A DNA stretch of 54,241 nt. Source: Halocafeteria seosinensis. Lineage: Eukaryota; Sar; Bigyra; Bicosoecida. Positions 33,701 to 46,800 of the stretch are shown here, piece after piece. Numbering within the stretch: position 1 is the first letter of the stretch; each line of letters starts with the position of its first letter. The notes beneath the pieces are model-generated. The model was not told where the DNA came from. It did no database searches and was given only the letters and a program-made list of their open reading frames with translations. The stretch spans positions 1 to 54,241 of the forward strand of contig LVLI01000252.1 of NCBI GenBank assembly GCA_001687465.1. Reading direction: 5' to 3'. A program made the position numbers and the translations under genes.

Positions 33701-35515
33701 CTGTGTACCGAAGGTTTATTGTCTATCACTTTGCTAACATCCGTTGGATTTCAGGGACTTGAGCGGTAACAGAATTAGTACTTTGCAAGGCTATACATTT
33801 GATAAAATATTTCCGGTGATTAATATGTGAGTCGCTCGAGAATTGCGGAAATTCTTTGCAACAGCGCATTATTTGCTCTTCTCCCAGCTTGATGGAAGGA
33901 AGTGGTCTACGCGAATTGGAACCAAATGCCTTCAAAAATGGTCCAAAGAACTGCACCATCCTGTAAGTTCCGAAGGAAGCACTGCGCTTGAACGTTTAGA
34001 ACTTAGCGAGTGTATGCGATGCAGGAATCTCGGGAGTAATAATCTGCTGCGCTTGCGCGATGACACATTCCGAGGCTTAAGACACGTCGGAGAATTGTGA
34101 GTTCAACTGCAGTAGACGGTGATGCGCAGTTTTAGTGTATTTCCACTTCTTACACAGGACACTTTCCCGAAATTCCATCATATCAATCCAATCGAACGCA
34201 TTTGGGGACCTCGAGACCGTGAAGACGCTGTAGGTATAGTGCTTGTTTAAGCCTGCAGTTGTCAGAAAGACGCCTTCACAATGTTTTCCCAGGAACGTAT
34301 CGGACAACCTTGTAGGCGCTATTGACAAAAATCAATTTCCTCAGTCGATGCCATCTGTCGAAATCCTGTACGTGGTCGTGACTTCGTTGTTAAGATCATA
34401 CGCGTCTTCCACTCTAGCTTTCCATTGGATTATGCGCAGTGATTTCTCTCGAAATAGTATCGAAAAGATTCAGCCGCAATCATTGGAAGTTCCAGGTTTC
34501 GCTTCTTTGGAATCGCTGTAAGTTGTGCTGGTCCGTGACTGCGCTGTCATCCCATAACCAGCGGGTACTCTGTGCACAGAAAATTAAGCGAGAACAGGCT
34601 CTTGGAATTAGAAGCCTTCACCTTCCAGGGGTTGAGTAACCTCCAAAGCTTGTAAGACTTCCTGTTCGGGTAAAGGGCTTTAAGCAACGTATTCACATAA
34701 AGACACCTCTTTACAGGCACCTGGACCACAACACGATTCTCCGCGTCGATGCGTCAGCCCATTCCGGAGTATCCATGTTGCGAAATCTGTATGTCGCATA
34801 TCCTACAGGACCAACAAGACAGTTATGTACAGGAATATCTGCTGCAGGGACTTGAGTTGGAATAGGATATCTCAGGTGAAGCCCGCTCAATTTGAAGGGG
34901 CCAAGGCCGACCTAGAGAACCTGTAGGTCGACGCGACGACATAGCGCGTCCTAATTAACTAGCATATGTAGTTCGCCGCCGTTTTTCTCTGTGCAGCGAT
35001 CTTTCGTATAACCGGATTGAGAGAGTAGTCCCTGGGACTTTTGAGGGAATGTCCAGCTTGACGCATCTGTAAGTGGCGAAACAAAAAGGCTGCTTCAGAG
35101 TTCGGCGGACTGAGCAATGCAACCTCTGCAAGTAAACAATCAGGTCGTTGAACAACAATAACATCGAATCCCTTTCGGAAGACACCTTCAGCGGAATGAC
35201 GAACGAAGTGGAAGTGTAAGTGGCGCTACCGGGGGTCTGTGCCTACTGGATAGAGAGTCTCTTTGCGTCACAGGAACTTGGCTGCAAACGAGATCGAAGA
35301 TTCTAGTTGGGTTAGCGAGGTGACCTTCAAGCACTTGTACGTTGAGTTTAAGGCTGCAACTATAACAGTGTTCGGAGACACTGCACCTTGATTTGACACG
35401 AAACTGCAGGGACTTGAGTGACAACGAAATCGAATTCCTCCCCAGTGACGTGGCGATGAAAAACGAGAAATTGTTGGTTAATTTCTCCACTGCCTTCCAT
35501 CATTGCATTTCCTAA
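30786..35515 (+). CDS. Secreted leucine-rich-repeat protein, one LRR per exon (about 29 repeats)
   Basis: Exon 1 (30786-30853) encodes a signal peptide (FPYLVGMALLATCL). Exon 2 (31100-31240) and the next (from about 31317) form a Cys-containing cap (CYC...KCELNGCEG). From about 31490 on, each 65-95-nt exon encodes exactly one repeat of the typical LRR type, consensus DLSxNxIxxIxxxxFxxxxxLxxL. Examples are DLSGNIIEKI, DLSHNYLASL, HLNNNNIQTL, DLSYNRLESV, NLGSNNLLRL, DLSWNRISQV and SLNNNNIESL. Every intron interrupts the Leu codon at the end of the repeat in phase 2 and is about 40-90 nt long. I count about 29 such exons. The frame ends at 35513-35515 after DLSDNEIEFL and a short tail, without a membrane segment or kinase, so the product looks secreted unless a 3' exon was missed. 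Partner unknown; such solenoids usually bind proteins. The base N at 30950 is in intron 1. Confidence 0.9.
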
Positions 35516-36857
35516 TTTGGGTGTTTTCGATGAGTACGCAGGTCTCTTGAAGGGAATCCTGGGGAAGAAACTGAATGTGCCACGAAGCTGGATCCGAAGG
35601 GCAGAAAATTCGAAGAAATCAGCGGGTTCTGTTTTTTGGTTTGAATGTCGATGCGTAACTGGAATGTTGCCACAATTTTGGCGCCAAACAAGAATACACA
35701 AGCATGATGCAAGGAAATTTTACGATGCTGAAGAATCATCCTCGACAACAATGTAGTGTTACTGACGTACAGAAGGTTGAACCTGGTAACATTTACAGTA
35801 CGTCACGGGTCCCCTTATGTTCACCTGCGTTGTGGCCACAACAGATCCCATAAGGAAGTGAAAATTTGAAAGTGTCTCAACCAAAGCGCATCTTTTAAAC
35901 CTCCCACAGCACCTCATCAAAACCCCTGTTGAAGGTTTTCCCCAACAGTTCAGCTACTGAATGGGAATGGGGCCATCTCTTCGCTTCCACGCCTTGTTCA
36001 TAGTGGTCATACAAACCGGCATACGCCACAGATAGCTGAGTCACTTCCAATTTGTGTTGGATTAGACTTGTGTGCTTGCTACCGGTGCTTCGACTCAAAT
36101 ACCAGGAAACAACTACGAGTTTCACGAAGTTTAGGCTCGAAATGCGTGCGTGGCAGTGTGCCAGTGGGTGGAGTTTCGACGAAACTGCCACTCGGCGCAT
36201 ACATGTGAATACACTGGTAACTGTAGTGTGATGTCTCAGCCCCACTCAGAGGATCGAAGTTTCTCGAACCTGGGACGAGGATCCCGGATTCCCGGGACCC
36301 TGGAATCCGAGAACTCCTCTTGTAGGCTTTCGCAGTGCCGCTGCGGCGGGAAGCCCGGACGTCGCCCACGCCTTAGGAATGTGTATTTTGTCCCTGTAGA
36401 AACATAACAGCGGAGCTTGCTGGATTGAGATATGGCTCTTGACTCTCTGGCTATCGTCGCCGCCCCCACGAGGACGTCGAGGACTAAGCGCACTCTACTG
36501 TACGCCCGTTCGAAACCATTTCCATTTTTGCCGCCGCAGACTCCTGACGAACATACAGTGTAGGGCCCCATTGAGCCACGAAGTTGTATTCAACCAACAC
36601 AACCGCAAACAGGATAGAATTCAAGGCTGCATGCAACCTTTGAGGGACGCTTGCAGGCAACAGTAGGAATCTCTTTTTTTACAGCTGCAGAGGTCGAATC
36701 CTGCGTGTCGCAAGCCCTTGTGACGTACTGCCTGGCCATCCCCTTGGAGCTGCACCGGCTCTTGACGCCGAAGCTTGTTCCGCGCCCGTAGCAACTACTG
36801 ACAATCGTAGCTCCCGTAGAAGGGGCAGATAGCAGCGAAGAAGGCGCAACAGAGGAA
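35516..36857. other. Intergenic region
   Basis: No supported gene. An imperfect inverted repeat around GGATCCCGGATTCCCGGGA lies at about 36278-36300. The minus ORF 36590-37309 overlaps the bZIP-like gene in antisense and has no features. Confidence 0.5.
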
Positions 36858-37883
36858 ATGGCTATGCGTGATGGTACTTTGACCCCGCGTTCAGTGTTCA
36901 AGCTGGCGAACCCAAGATTCGCCGAAAACCTAGAATGCGTAAAACTCCCGAATTCGAACAAGCGTGGTGGGGCAACAAGCTCATACAACACAGACATGCA
37001 TTTAAATCTGCCGTGCGTAGAAAAAAGGACACTTGACCAATCGGCAACCAAACTCGAGGAGATAGGTGGCAAAAGCCTCATCTCCCCCTCTTCAACGGAA
37101 TCCAAGGAAGTGAATTCTGAAATTAACTCCTGTGCCAACAACCCAACAAGCCCAGTAGAGGAAAAGCAGATGTTCTCACCCGAACGAGCAGTCACTGGCA
37201 TCATGACGGGTAAGCGATCACGAAGTCCGGCAGCTAAGGGCAAGAGCCAAGAGAATGATGTGACTCTGCCGTCTCCGATCAACTCCAATTTTAAGAGTAT
37301 CAAGCACAAGATACGCCAGGGGGAGAAGATTCCAGAGAAACAAATTGACGAATTAGTGGACCAATGCTCCGGTTTTCCACTGCTACCTATGGACGCCGAT
37401 ACCTCACTGTCTCATGAGCCTAGAAGGAATCCATCTGGGAAAAAGGTTGAAAAGCGGCGGCAGCTCGGTGCTTTCAGGGCAAGACGCAGTCGGGAAAAGA
37501 GGAAGAAGAGACTTGCGTGTATGGAGAAGATAGCAGTCGAACTAGCCGATATACTGAGTCAGGCAGCTTTCAAGTTGTCTTCTGATGCAGCTGTGACCTC
37601 ACGTTTTCCATCCAAATGCGGGATGAGCCCTCCCAACTCATCCAGTGACCTTTGTGGATGTCGACAACTACTTCCCCAAGATAACCTTTCTTGTTTCAAG
37701 CTGCGTGTGCGTGCGCGAAGCTCACAAATGGTTTCTGAGGAATCTATGGTTGCAAACGTACTCTATCAAATGCAACGGAGTGATACTAATCGGACGATAG
37801 ACGATAAAAGCCGTTGGTGCAGACCAACTCCAACCGGTAAACTCCATGAACCGTCTCGTTGCCACCAAGATGTCATGGGATAA
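36858..37883 (+). CDS. bZIP-like putative DNA-binding protein
   Basis: A single-exon frame of 341 residues from the ATG at 36858. The N-terminal 190 residues are Ser/Pro/Lys-rich and look disordered, with an NLS-like GKRSRSPAAKGK. Residues about 194-218 are strongly basic (KKVEKRRQ, FRARRSREKRKKR) and are followed by spaced hydrophobics (LACMEKIAVELADIL), the layout of a bZIP basic region with a short leucine zipper. The conserved Asn of the N-x7-R signature is Gln here (Q-x7-R), and the zipper covers only two or three heptads, so this could instead be a basic nuclear protein. An in-frame second Met (MRDG) lies two codons after the start. Likely nuclear; targets unknown. Confidence 0.5.
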   Translation: MAMRDGTLTPRSVFKLANPRFAENLECVKLPNSNKRGGATSSYNTDMHLNLPCVEKRTLDQSATKLEEIGGKSLISPSSTESKEVNSEINSCANNPTSPVEEKQMFSPERAVTGIMTGKRSRSPAAKGKSQENDVTLPSPINSNFKSIKHKIRQGEKIPEKQIDELVDQCSGFPLLPMDADTSLSHEPRRNPSGKKVEKRRQLGAFRARRSREKRKKRLACMEKIAVELADILSQAAFKLSSDAAVTSRFPSKCGMSPPNSSSDLCGCRQLLPQDNLSCFKLRVRARSSQMVSEESMVANVLYQMQRSDTNRTIDDKSRWCRPTPTGKLHEPSRCHQDVMG

Positions 37884-38445
37884 AACAACCACCGTAGCCC
37901 TACACGTTGTGTCGTACGAAGTGTATTATTTAGGGGATTGATAATCTAGTGCAAGTAAGATGTGTAGCTGTTGCTGTCCGACGCAACTAAGAGCATTGTT
38001 TCGTGCCTTGTAATTGAGCCACCGCTTGAGGCGATATGTGGTCCATGTGGTTGCTTCACCGTGGTAGTATAATTCTCTGTTTTATTGAAGATTCTCAGGA
38101 AGTATTTGGTAAGGGCAAGGAACTGTGCGCAAGCGTACACCCTTATATTCATCTGCCTTTGGTTCTTTAGATATATTAGTGATATGGTTACTGCTGCAAA
38201 GTTTGCAAACCAGTACGCAGGATAAAATTTCACGGAGTTGATCCAGTCGATGTCTGAATTAATCACCGTTCATGCACGTAGTCGACGGTGTGTCGGGTTG
38301 CAATTGTTTGAGTGGCAACATTGTGTATCTCTTGATGCCATCAAAATGTAAGAACAGAGACTCTTCATTTGCAGGCGGCACGGATCCAGGAGCAAACGGC
38401 CACCACGGACAAAGGCTTTATTCTGAGAGATCTACACTAAATACT
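37884..38445. other. Short intergenic region
   Basis: A minus-strand frame at 37946 to about 38250 follows a plausible acceptor (TTAATTCAG) and contains a hydrophobic YPAYWFANFAAVTISLIYL. I found no upstream exon for it, so I do not call it a gene. Confidence 0.4.
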
Positions 38446-39348
38446 TCAGTGTGTACTGAAGCTGGGTTGTGTCAGCTTAAATGAGCTACTACAAACCGTC
38501 AGCGACTTATTGGATGCCCCCACTTGAAGACTTAGCTTGGTATCTGGACACGTTCGTTTTCTACCACTCGGGGATCCTCCGTTCAGACACAGAAGTGTGC
38601 GCTTTGTCGATTCCACAAGAACCGGATTGAGTACATGCAACCAATTTTCGCGTTGCTGCCGCCGCAGACGGCTTATATGCGCACGCACCGCTGCCATTTT
38701 CTTTTCTCTGTCAGCATGACTTAAATGCTGAAGGTCTTTGCGCACTTGACTTGGATCCAACAGTAACTCAACGTAGGTTGATATAGCTCCCATCACTGTG
38801 TCCGTCACTTGGGAGCTGTCCATTTCTTCCCTACCTTCAAGAAATTTATCGATGTGCCTCTTGATACGATGTGCACTGTCCTGCAAGGTTTGCATGTCGC
38901 TGGCTTGCTTTCTTCCGGTGGACGACACGAGCCCGTGGAAACTGCCCCCTCCGTCAGCCCCTGGAGGTTCCTCGCAAGGATCCTGTCGAGCGAGGCGTCT
39001 CCTTTTTTCCCCATTGCCCATTTGCATTTGAAACATTCTACGGGGCTTGTGCTAAACCAAAGAGAGCCTATTAGCCTTCCGTCTAGTCAATACCGGTAAA
39101 TGGCTAACCGCTCTCGAGGGTCCCAAACTCGGTTTCCAGCTGCACGCAGCTTCCGCGCGGCCCTTATCTTGCGGAAGCAACAAGGTCCCTTCGTAAGGGC
39201 AGTACAAAGATAGAATCAACCAAACGTCATACCTTGGACTTGCTACAATATCAAATCGAAACCAGTTGTTGAAGCTGTACCGGACGTGCGACGCTCCCCC
39301 GTGCCGTCCGTCGGAAGCTCTTGTTGCACTGCAAGACCTGCTTGCCAT
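38446..39348 (-). CDS. Unknown protein, two exons, helical C-terminal half
   Basis: Exon 1 runs from the ATG at 39348 to a donor (CCG|GTATTG) near 39093. After a 43-nt intron (acceptor TTTGGTTTAG) exon 2 runs in phase 0 to the stop at 38446, giving about 287 residues. Exon 1 carries an aromatic patch (SFNNWFRFDIVASPRYDVWLIL). Exon 2 starts with a basic, possibly nuclear-targeting run (GEKRRRLARQ) and continues into charged helices (AHRIKRHIDKFLEGREEM, ADREKKMAAVRAHISRLRRQQREN) that could form a coiled coil. No family recognised. The phase agreement and the ATG support the gene model, while the functional reading is weak. Confidence 0.45.
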
Positions 39349-40842
39349 ATTAAAGCTTCAAGCCAAGTGAACGTAGTGTATTTACACTAAGGTAGTGCGA
39401 GAATATGTCCCTGAAAACGAGGGAAGCGCCACATACTGAAGTGTACGTCCGCGATCTCCTCCAAGCGTAGAAGTTGTAGAACAACAGACCGCAAGGGCCC
39501 ACCTGAGTCGACCAGGCGGTGCCAGAGAGGCAGGCAGGCATTGCAATAGTATCACGTTGTGCCGGTATGGGAGAGAATGAGCATAACTACTTGAACTGAA
39601 AAGACTGAGCATATGCTTGAGAATCTTCAAGCGCATACACCTTTGGTCAGTGTTTGGCCATTGTTCATTTCCAAAAACAATACAATAAGCACCGGTTCGT
39701 AGGCACAGAGTAAAACAGCAGCGGGATTTGGACCAAAAAGTAGCAGTAAACTGGTTGGTGGACGCTTGCCTGTCCGATACACCAAGCGATATCGTTGTAG
39801 TGTTAACCAATGGGTTGTTTAAATGATTACCTCAAGAACAGTTTTGACTGAAGACAAGCAACTAAAGTTCTTCATCTCGTTAGTAAATACACATCTTACT
39901 TTGCGGGCAAATCTAGTTTTTGCTGTCTATTCGGACATAGACGATCTTTTCCGGAATACCGGAGAACTTAGTGTAAACAAAAGACACGAATTTGGAGCTC
40001 GATCCCAACGAAAACTGGCGGTAGCCTGGAGGGTGGTAGTTAATTGCCCGATCCTTTCCGGTCCTTTCAGCCAGCTTGAGTTCTCTCAATCAACGACCAA
40101 TGATCACCGTAAGCAAGCACAGTTCCGAGTAAACAGCCGAGGCGTATGACGTGCGTCTGTGCGGGCTCTGTCCAAGGAGTCTTCACGTTGCGTACCAGGG
40201 CTTTAAATGGACTTTTTGTTGGAGTAGAAGAGGCAGTCGCACTACCCAAAGGACCGGGCTCCCGAGTGAAGACGATTGGACACTGCAGCGAAGACAGTGA
40301 ACTACAGGTTCCCGATATGCGCACAGATCTTCCATATGAGAATAATATGGGAACGATCATGTGTATGTGTTTTGTAGTGTATGAAAAATTCTGGTAAGTT
40401 CTAGCGAATTCCGGGACGTGTAGTTAGCTGGAAAACTGAAAACTGAGCATTTCGAGTGATGAACATGTAAATTGGCTTGACAAATGCACTGGGCTTTTTT
40501 TTTCATATTACCATATGTTGAACCTTGAACACATGTATACAGTGAACCCAACCGCATTTCCATGTAGCAACACCTACTTCTCTAGTGGGGCCCTTCGGGG
40601 TTCGTGAGAAGTTCGAGTTTCGACTCGAATCTATGGGACGACACCAACCAATTACCCTGAAGGAGGAAGGCCCATGGAGGCGATCCTCACCCTTACGGAT
40701 TGCCACTGCAAGTGTTAAGTTTGTTGTCGAACAGCCGTCATACTATTTTAGAGATCAACAATAGAGTCGGGGTGCTGCGGATACACGAAGATCAACAAAC
40801 ATGGAGGCAGATTCCCTATTCGCAAAAAAATGCACAGTGTCC
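39349..40842. other. 1.5-kb intergenic region
   Basis: Small open frames on both strands (for example 39382-39810 minus, 39823-40149 plus) lack a signal peptide, motif or splice support. I see nothing else of note except a short hairpin (GGGGCCCTTCGGGGTTC) near 40587. Confidence 0.5.
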
Positions 40843-43800
40843 CTAAGCAGAATCACCATAGAGCGACTCAACTGCGTCGGATGAGTTGCCTCCAGGCTGC
40901 TCCACCACAGGCCCTGGCGGGATATGCCCTTCTTCCTCACTCGCAGGCGAAACCGCAACCCGCTGGGTGCGCGGTCTACGGCGGGAGCTATTACGAAGGG
41001 AGCCGGAGACAACNACCGCAGCAGTGACGAGTACTACACCGCCAACGATCGTACCTATAACTATACCAACAACGCCAGCGTCTGATAGCTTCGCTTCGGC
41101 ACTGGTGTCACCAGTATCTCCTTCGCCTTGTGACAATATCCTCCGTCGTTCCTCAATGTTTGGTTGGAGCACCATCAAATGCAACGTCTCATCAGGATGC
41201 TCCAGTGTCCCTGACATATCAAGTTCGCCCGTATTTGCATCGAAGTCTTCCATCTTAGAGTAGACGAAAGACGCGGATCCATCGTCAAAGAAATCTGTAT
41301 TTACGAGTGATGCAAACATCATTTGCTGTCCATCGTCAGTGATGCTTTCCTTCAAACTACCGTCGAGAGATACTGCCAAATGTACTTTGATATCACGTGT
41401 TGTTGAAAACTTCAGCCTCACCGGCAAACAGGAAACAACCAATCTCCCAGCGGGTCCAAAACCAACGGCTGATTCGCCAGCAGCTACAGAGAAGTCGGAA
41501 GACATAGCCATTTCACACATTTCTATTATCTCTTCATTTGGCCCCGTTTGAGCAACAACCGTTGCATCCCCCCAAGCACTAGCCGTCATGCTGATGCGGG
41601 CCAATATTTGGACGTGCTGATCTTCCAACCGCCGTCGTCCTCGCAGACGGTCGACAACAGAGGATGAGCTGTTGCCTGTAACATATGAAAGATCAACAAC
41701 TTTCGTCAAAATAGCGTCATTATCACCAGTATGATTGGACGGTTTTTCAATGATTAGATCTTCACACCGACTACCACTCCATGGAGATTCGCAGGTGCAA
41801 GATATCATGCCGCTGCTTGAGCTATTTGTACCGGAATTGGAAGGACAGGCAGTGCCTCGGAAGTTACATACTTCACGGCAGTCAAGATCACAAGCAGTTC
41901 CAAACCACCCTTCTTTGCAAACGCATTTGTATCGTGGAACCCGATCCCTCAAACGAATCCCATCTTTGGTGGCATCAAAAGGCTTGGCGACTGACTCCAC
42001 ATCCGGAAGCAGGCGCTTTGCTTGCTCGTCACCAGCTGCAGCAGCTTTTTCCAACTGAGCAACGGAACCGTATACACTTCCGGTTCCGTCAACAGGAACT
42101 GTGTCTCCATGTTCACATAAACGCACATCACATTCCTCGCCGGCCCACATACTGTCACAGATACACCCGCCAAACGACTCATTGTATCGGCCAAATAGGC
42201 ACGTCGAGTTAAAATCGGTCGGCTGATCATCGTCCAAGCGCTGATTGCAGGTACGCCCTTTCCAACCTGGGGAGCATTTGCACTCGTAGATTTCTATAGC
42301 GGATTCACCTTCCCCGATGACCCTTGTGATAACATCTCCATGTACACACGAAATGGACTGTGGTTTAGACTCGGAGCACTGCTCGCCCGAGAATCCTGGA
42401 TCACATATGCATTGGTCACCTTGCAGAGTACCGTGCACGCACCCAACAGGCTCCAAACACTGTGGGCCTTTCCAGCCGTGTAAACACCTGCATTTAACAT
42501 TTCCGTCTTCATCGAAAGGATCGCTCTGACTAACCCAGGCATTCTGTCCACAACGGCTTATTCCACATCGATCCCCCGTCCAACGAATTGGGTCGAAACA
42601 ATCACACACATCAGGGTCTGTCGCATTACACATACCTCTGCCATTGCAGTAGTCAATACACCGAGTACGGCATTCAACTCCTCGTCGGAATGTGGGATCC
42701 CAACAGTGGCAGGTGTAGTCCTCCGCCATGAATCCGTAGGGTCTGCACTCTGGAATTGGAGGAGCTCCAAATCTTCCGACAAGATCATCAATTCGCTCAA
42801 TTTGTTGACCTCTCCTCCCTTCGATAGGATACGCTTGTGAAGCATTACGCTCTCCAAACTGTTCCGAGTGAAATGGGATCTCAAATTTTGCCCCATAATC
42901 TAGCCACTTGAGGTCAATCTCTCCTCCATTCAAATCAAGCATGCTTGCTACAGCTTCCGGTCGACAAGTTCCATGATACACCGGTCGGTTTATTTGACCT
43001 CGCCCACTGAAGCTCTTTGCCCATAGATTACCACGCATTTGCCCTGTCGGAAAATCAACATGAGCGTTAGGAGCAAGCACCGTACCCACCACGTCAATTT
43101 TTTCAATATGAACATTTTGGGCAACCGGTAAATTCCATATGATAGCGGCTGAATAATTGTCCTTGTAGAAGTCGCCCGTAAACCCTTTGCTCAGGATACT
43201 GACATTATAGGCGAAGGCGGGTAGGGAAGCGTTATCTCGTCGGTACTCGTGCAGATCCCCAGGTCCGGCATCATATTCAGTATGTGTATCATTCCAAATA
43301 ACATTGATAATAGTAGTGGGCACAGACTCAGGATCCCACTGACCGGGAGGGGCAATGAATGGGCGGAACCCTGCCTCTTTCAAAGGCGACGATCCGAACG
43401 GTTCAAAACTTCTTTCCTCGCCTAGGGTTGCCAAGTCTAAGTCAATAGTCCTAGCTCGCAACAGGTCGTGGGCATTCACATGGAACACATTCACATCGGG
43501 TCTAATACCCTTCAGGTAAAGTGTGGAGAACCGTATGTGAGCTGTTGCTGTACGAGGTAAACTAGCGAGTCGTTGAGATAAGCTGCGCAAAGCGCGTCTC
43601 GCACCATGAAAGTCGACAGGGAACGGAAATCTACTATCCGCCTGCAATTTCCTACCAGGTTCATCCACACTTGCAGTTTGAGGGATGAATGACTCATTTG
43701 ACCCATATATAATGTTACCACCACCCATCACGGCTCCCTTAGGAAATGTAAGTGTTCCTTTCACCGCCAAATCATCTCGATCGGTATACACGTTGCCATT

Positions 43801-46800
43801 TAGTTGGTATAAAAACGGCTCAGAGGGAGGGTCCCATACGGCGCCTACACTATAGCTTCCCATGACTACATCTCCTTCCATCGCGGTCAGTCCCTCTACA
43901 TCGGAGCCATTTGGAGACTGCCAGTTTCCAAGGACATATGCATGATATAACGGTAGGTCTGGGTGCTCATTTCCTCCACATCCATTCGACTTAGAACGCA
44001 CATTACACTTGGAGCCACACCAACCGGGAGGGCATATGCAATAGCCACCCTTACTGCACTTGCCACCATTAGAACAGGTGACCCCTCCTCGGAACCACCT
44101 GCTTGGGCGGCATCGACCAATCATGTACTCCATTTCACCAAGTAGCATTTGAGGCTCCTTCACGTACACTTCAAGCCGCACAATTTGACGACGAGGCACA
44201 ACAGGACATTGCAAAGCAGGGTCCACAACTTCGCTGTATGCCATATTTGCTTGATCAGTTCCATATATCACTTCGTCCAAGTTGTCTGGGATCTTACAAC
44301 TACCCTCGGAGTCCCTCGACACTTGAAATGGAAATCGGGCCACTACCTCACCTAGCCTATCTCTTGCAACACATTCGTATGCCTGCAATACAGTCTCATT
44401 AAACGGATAGGGCCCGCCGCCTTTGTTGACAAGCGTGCTGCTTATTAGATTGTCGCCGGTAACATCAACGACCTGACCTGGTACCATCAGTCCTGCCTCT
44501 GGGTGAAATTCGGAAACAGAAGGATCCTCCTCGGAAACCTCGACACCACAGGCTCTTCCCGTCCATCCTCCCGAACACACACACCCAGAGCAGGTACAGA
44601 TTCCATTCCCTGAGCAAAGGGAAGGACAGAATTTCAGTTTTTCCTGAGGTGTTAGATTCAGACATCCCTCTGAGGGGTCAGCAGAAGGGGTAACAGATGG
44701 AGTGCGACTGTTTGAACTGGTGATTGACGGTGTTGAACTGACAGTTGAGGTCCCTGTAGCCGAAGTCGTGGAGCTCATTGAAGCTGTTGGAGTCCTACTC
44801 GCGGTCTGGGAGCTAGTTGTAGAGGGTGACGCAGTCTTGGAAGATGTCTCCGACCTGGTCGGTGTCACAGTAGGCGTCTCCGTGCCAGTCGGACTTGGGC
44901 TGGCGGACGATGAAGCAGTTACGCTTGGAGTTGAAGTGCCTGTTATACTCGGGGTAGCGGTGTAACTGGCTGTTGCAGTTGAGGACTTGCTTGCGGTAAC
45001 ACTAGGGCTGACCGTAGAAGACGCACTCGTGCTTGGACTGGAAGTACCAGTTCCACTTGGAGTACCGGACTGGCTTGCTGTTGCACGTGAAGACTGACTT
45101 GCAGTCGGAGATCCAGTCCCGCTAGGACTACCGGACTGGTTCGCTGTTGCACTTGAAGATTCGCTAGCAGTAGTGCTAGGGCTGCCCGTAGAAGAAGCAC
45201 TCACGCTTGGAGTCGAAGTCTCAGTCCCGCTAGGAGTACCGGATTGGCTGACTGTTGCACTTGAAGACTGGCTCGCAGTTGCGCTACTGCTGCTCGTAGA
45301 AGACGCACTCACGCTCGGAGTCGACGTACCAGTTACCCTAGGGGTACTCGAGTGGCTCACTGTTGTACTGGGCGACTTGCTTGCAGTCGATGTACTAGTT
45401 GCGCTTTGCGTTGCTGTTTCACTGCTCGTTGTGCTTGGTGTACTACTGCCAGTGGCACTAGACGAAGTAGAGGGCGTGCCAGTACTTGTGAAACTACCAG
45501 AGGGTGTACTTGTAGAAGAGGTAGAGCTAGTTGTGGTAGGTGTACGTGTTCCCGAAACCGTTCCGCTCACACTGCCGCTCGCTGTAGGGGTCTCCGAGGA
45601 AGACGGTGTACGAGTTACTGTGTTGCTGGGGGTGATACTGGAGGTTTCGGTTCCGGTGACAGAGCTAGAGGCCGTTGGAGTGGTTGTATAAGTGGGTGTT
45701 CCAGTGATTGTGGTAGTCGCTGATGCGGTTGCAGTTTGAGTTGTAGTAGGAGTACCCGTTGCCGATACGCTTGCTGTTACACTACCACTCGGTGTCCTCG
45801 TCAGCGTACCCGTGCCAGTAGCGCTCGGTGAAGCCGTGGACGACAAGGTCGCTGTTCCAGTTGAACTCACAGTGACACTGGCACTGCTCGTCAAGGAGCT
45901 TGTTGCTGTTTCGCTGCCTGTTGCACTTGGCGTCATAGATGTTGTTTCGCTAGGAGTTATTGACGAGGTCGGTGTACCGCTTTCACTTAATGTTGGAGTC
46001 GGCGTAGCTGTCACACTACTCGAAGCGCTATGAGTCGGTGTCGTTGATGCAGTGCGAGTTGGTGTGATTGTTTCGGTCGGCGTCGTAGTCACACTTGCAG
46101 TCACACTGCTCGTCGCTGAAACTGTTAAGGTAGCCGTAGTCGACGACGAGGCTGTATTACTAGCAGTATTGCTTGGAGTCATCGTCGAGCTGGCCGTTTC
46201 GCTTGCTGAGCCAGATGATGTTGGGGACACCGTTGAGCTCGGTGTTCTGGTGGCAGTCTGTGTTGAGGTGCTTGTTGAAGATGCACTAGAGGTTACACTA
46301 GCGCTCGGAGTCCTGGTGATTGTTGGAGTACTTGTTGCCGTCCTGGTCGCTGTCCGGGTGCCTGTCATACTCGGTGAGGGGGTGGATGATGCAGTAGCTG
46401 TTCCAGTCGACGTTACCGTTGTACTAGCACTGCTAGTTAAAGAGCTTGTCGGGGTCTTACTGCTCGTTCTGGAGGCAGTTCCCGATATTGTACTGCTTGG
46501 AGTGACCGAGGGTGTTGAGGTACCAGTCCGAGTTTCAGTAGGACTACCCGTAGAAGTAGAGGAACCCGTCTCACTTGGGGTAATCGTTGCGGTAACAGTA
46601 CCACTGACACTGCTTGTTGACGACGCTGTTTCTGAAGGAGTTCGACTGCCGGTTCCCGTCTTAGTGGGGCTAGGCGTTGAAGTCTTACTACCGGTTGCAG
46701 AGCTAGAACGTGTCGGCGTGACGGTATTACTAGGTGATCGGGTACTGCTGCTAGTCGGGGAGGAGGTGCTTGTCTGTGTCTGAGTAGAGCTACTACTGGG

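Noticed and set aside
36590-37309. 239-codon minus-strand ORF overlapping the bZIP-like gene
   Set aside because: It is antisense to a better supported ORF and has no recognisable features.
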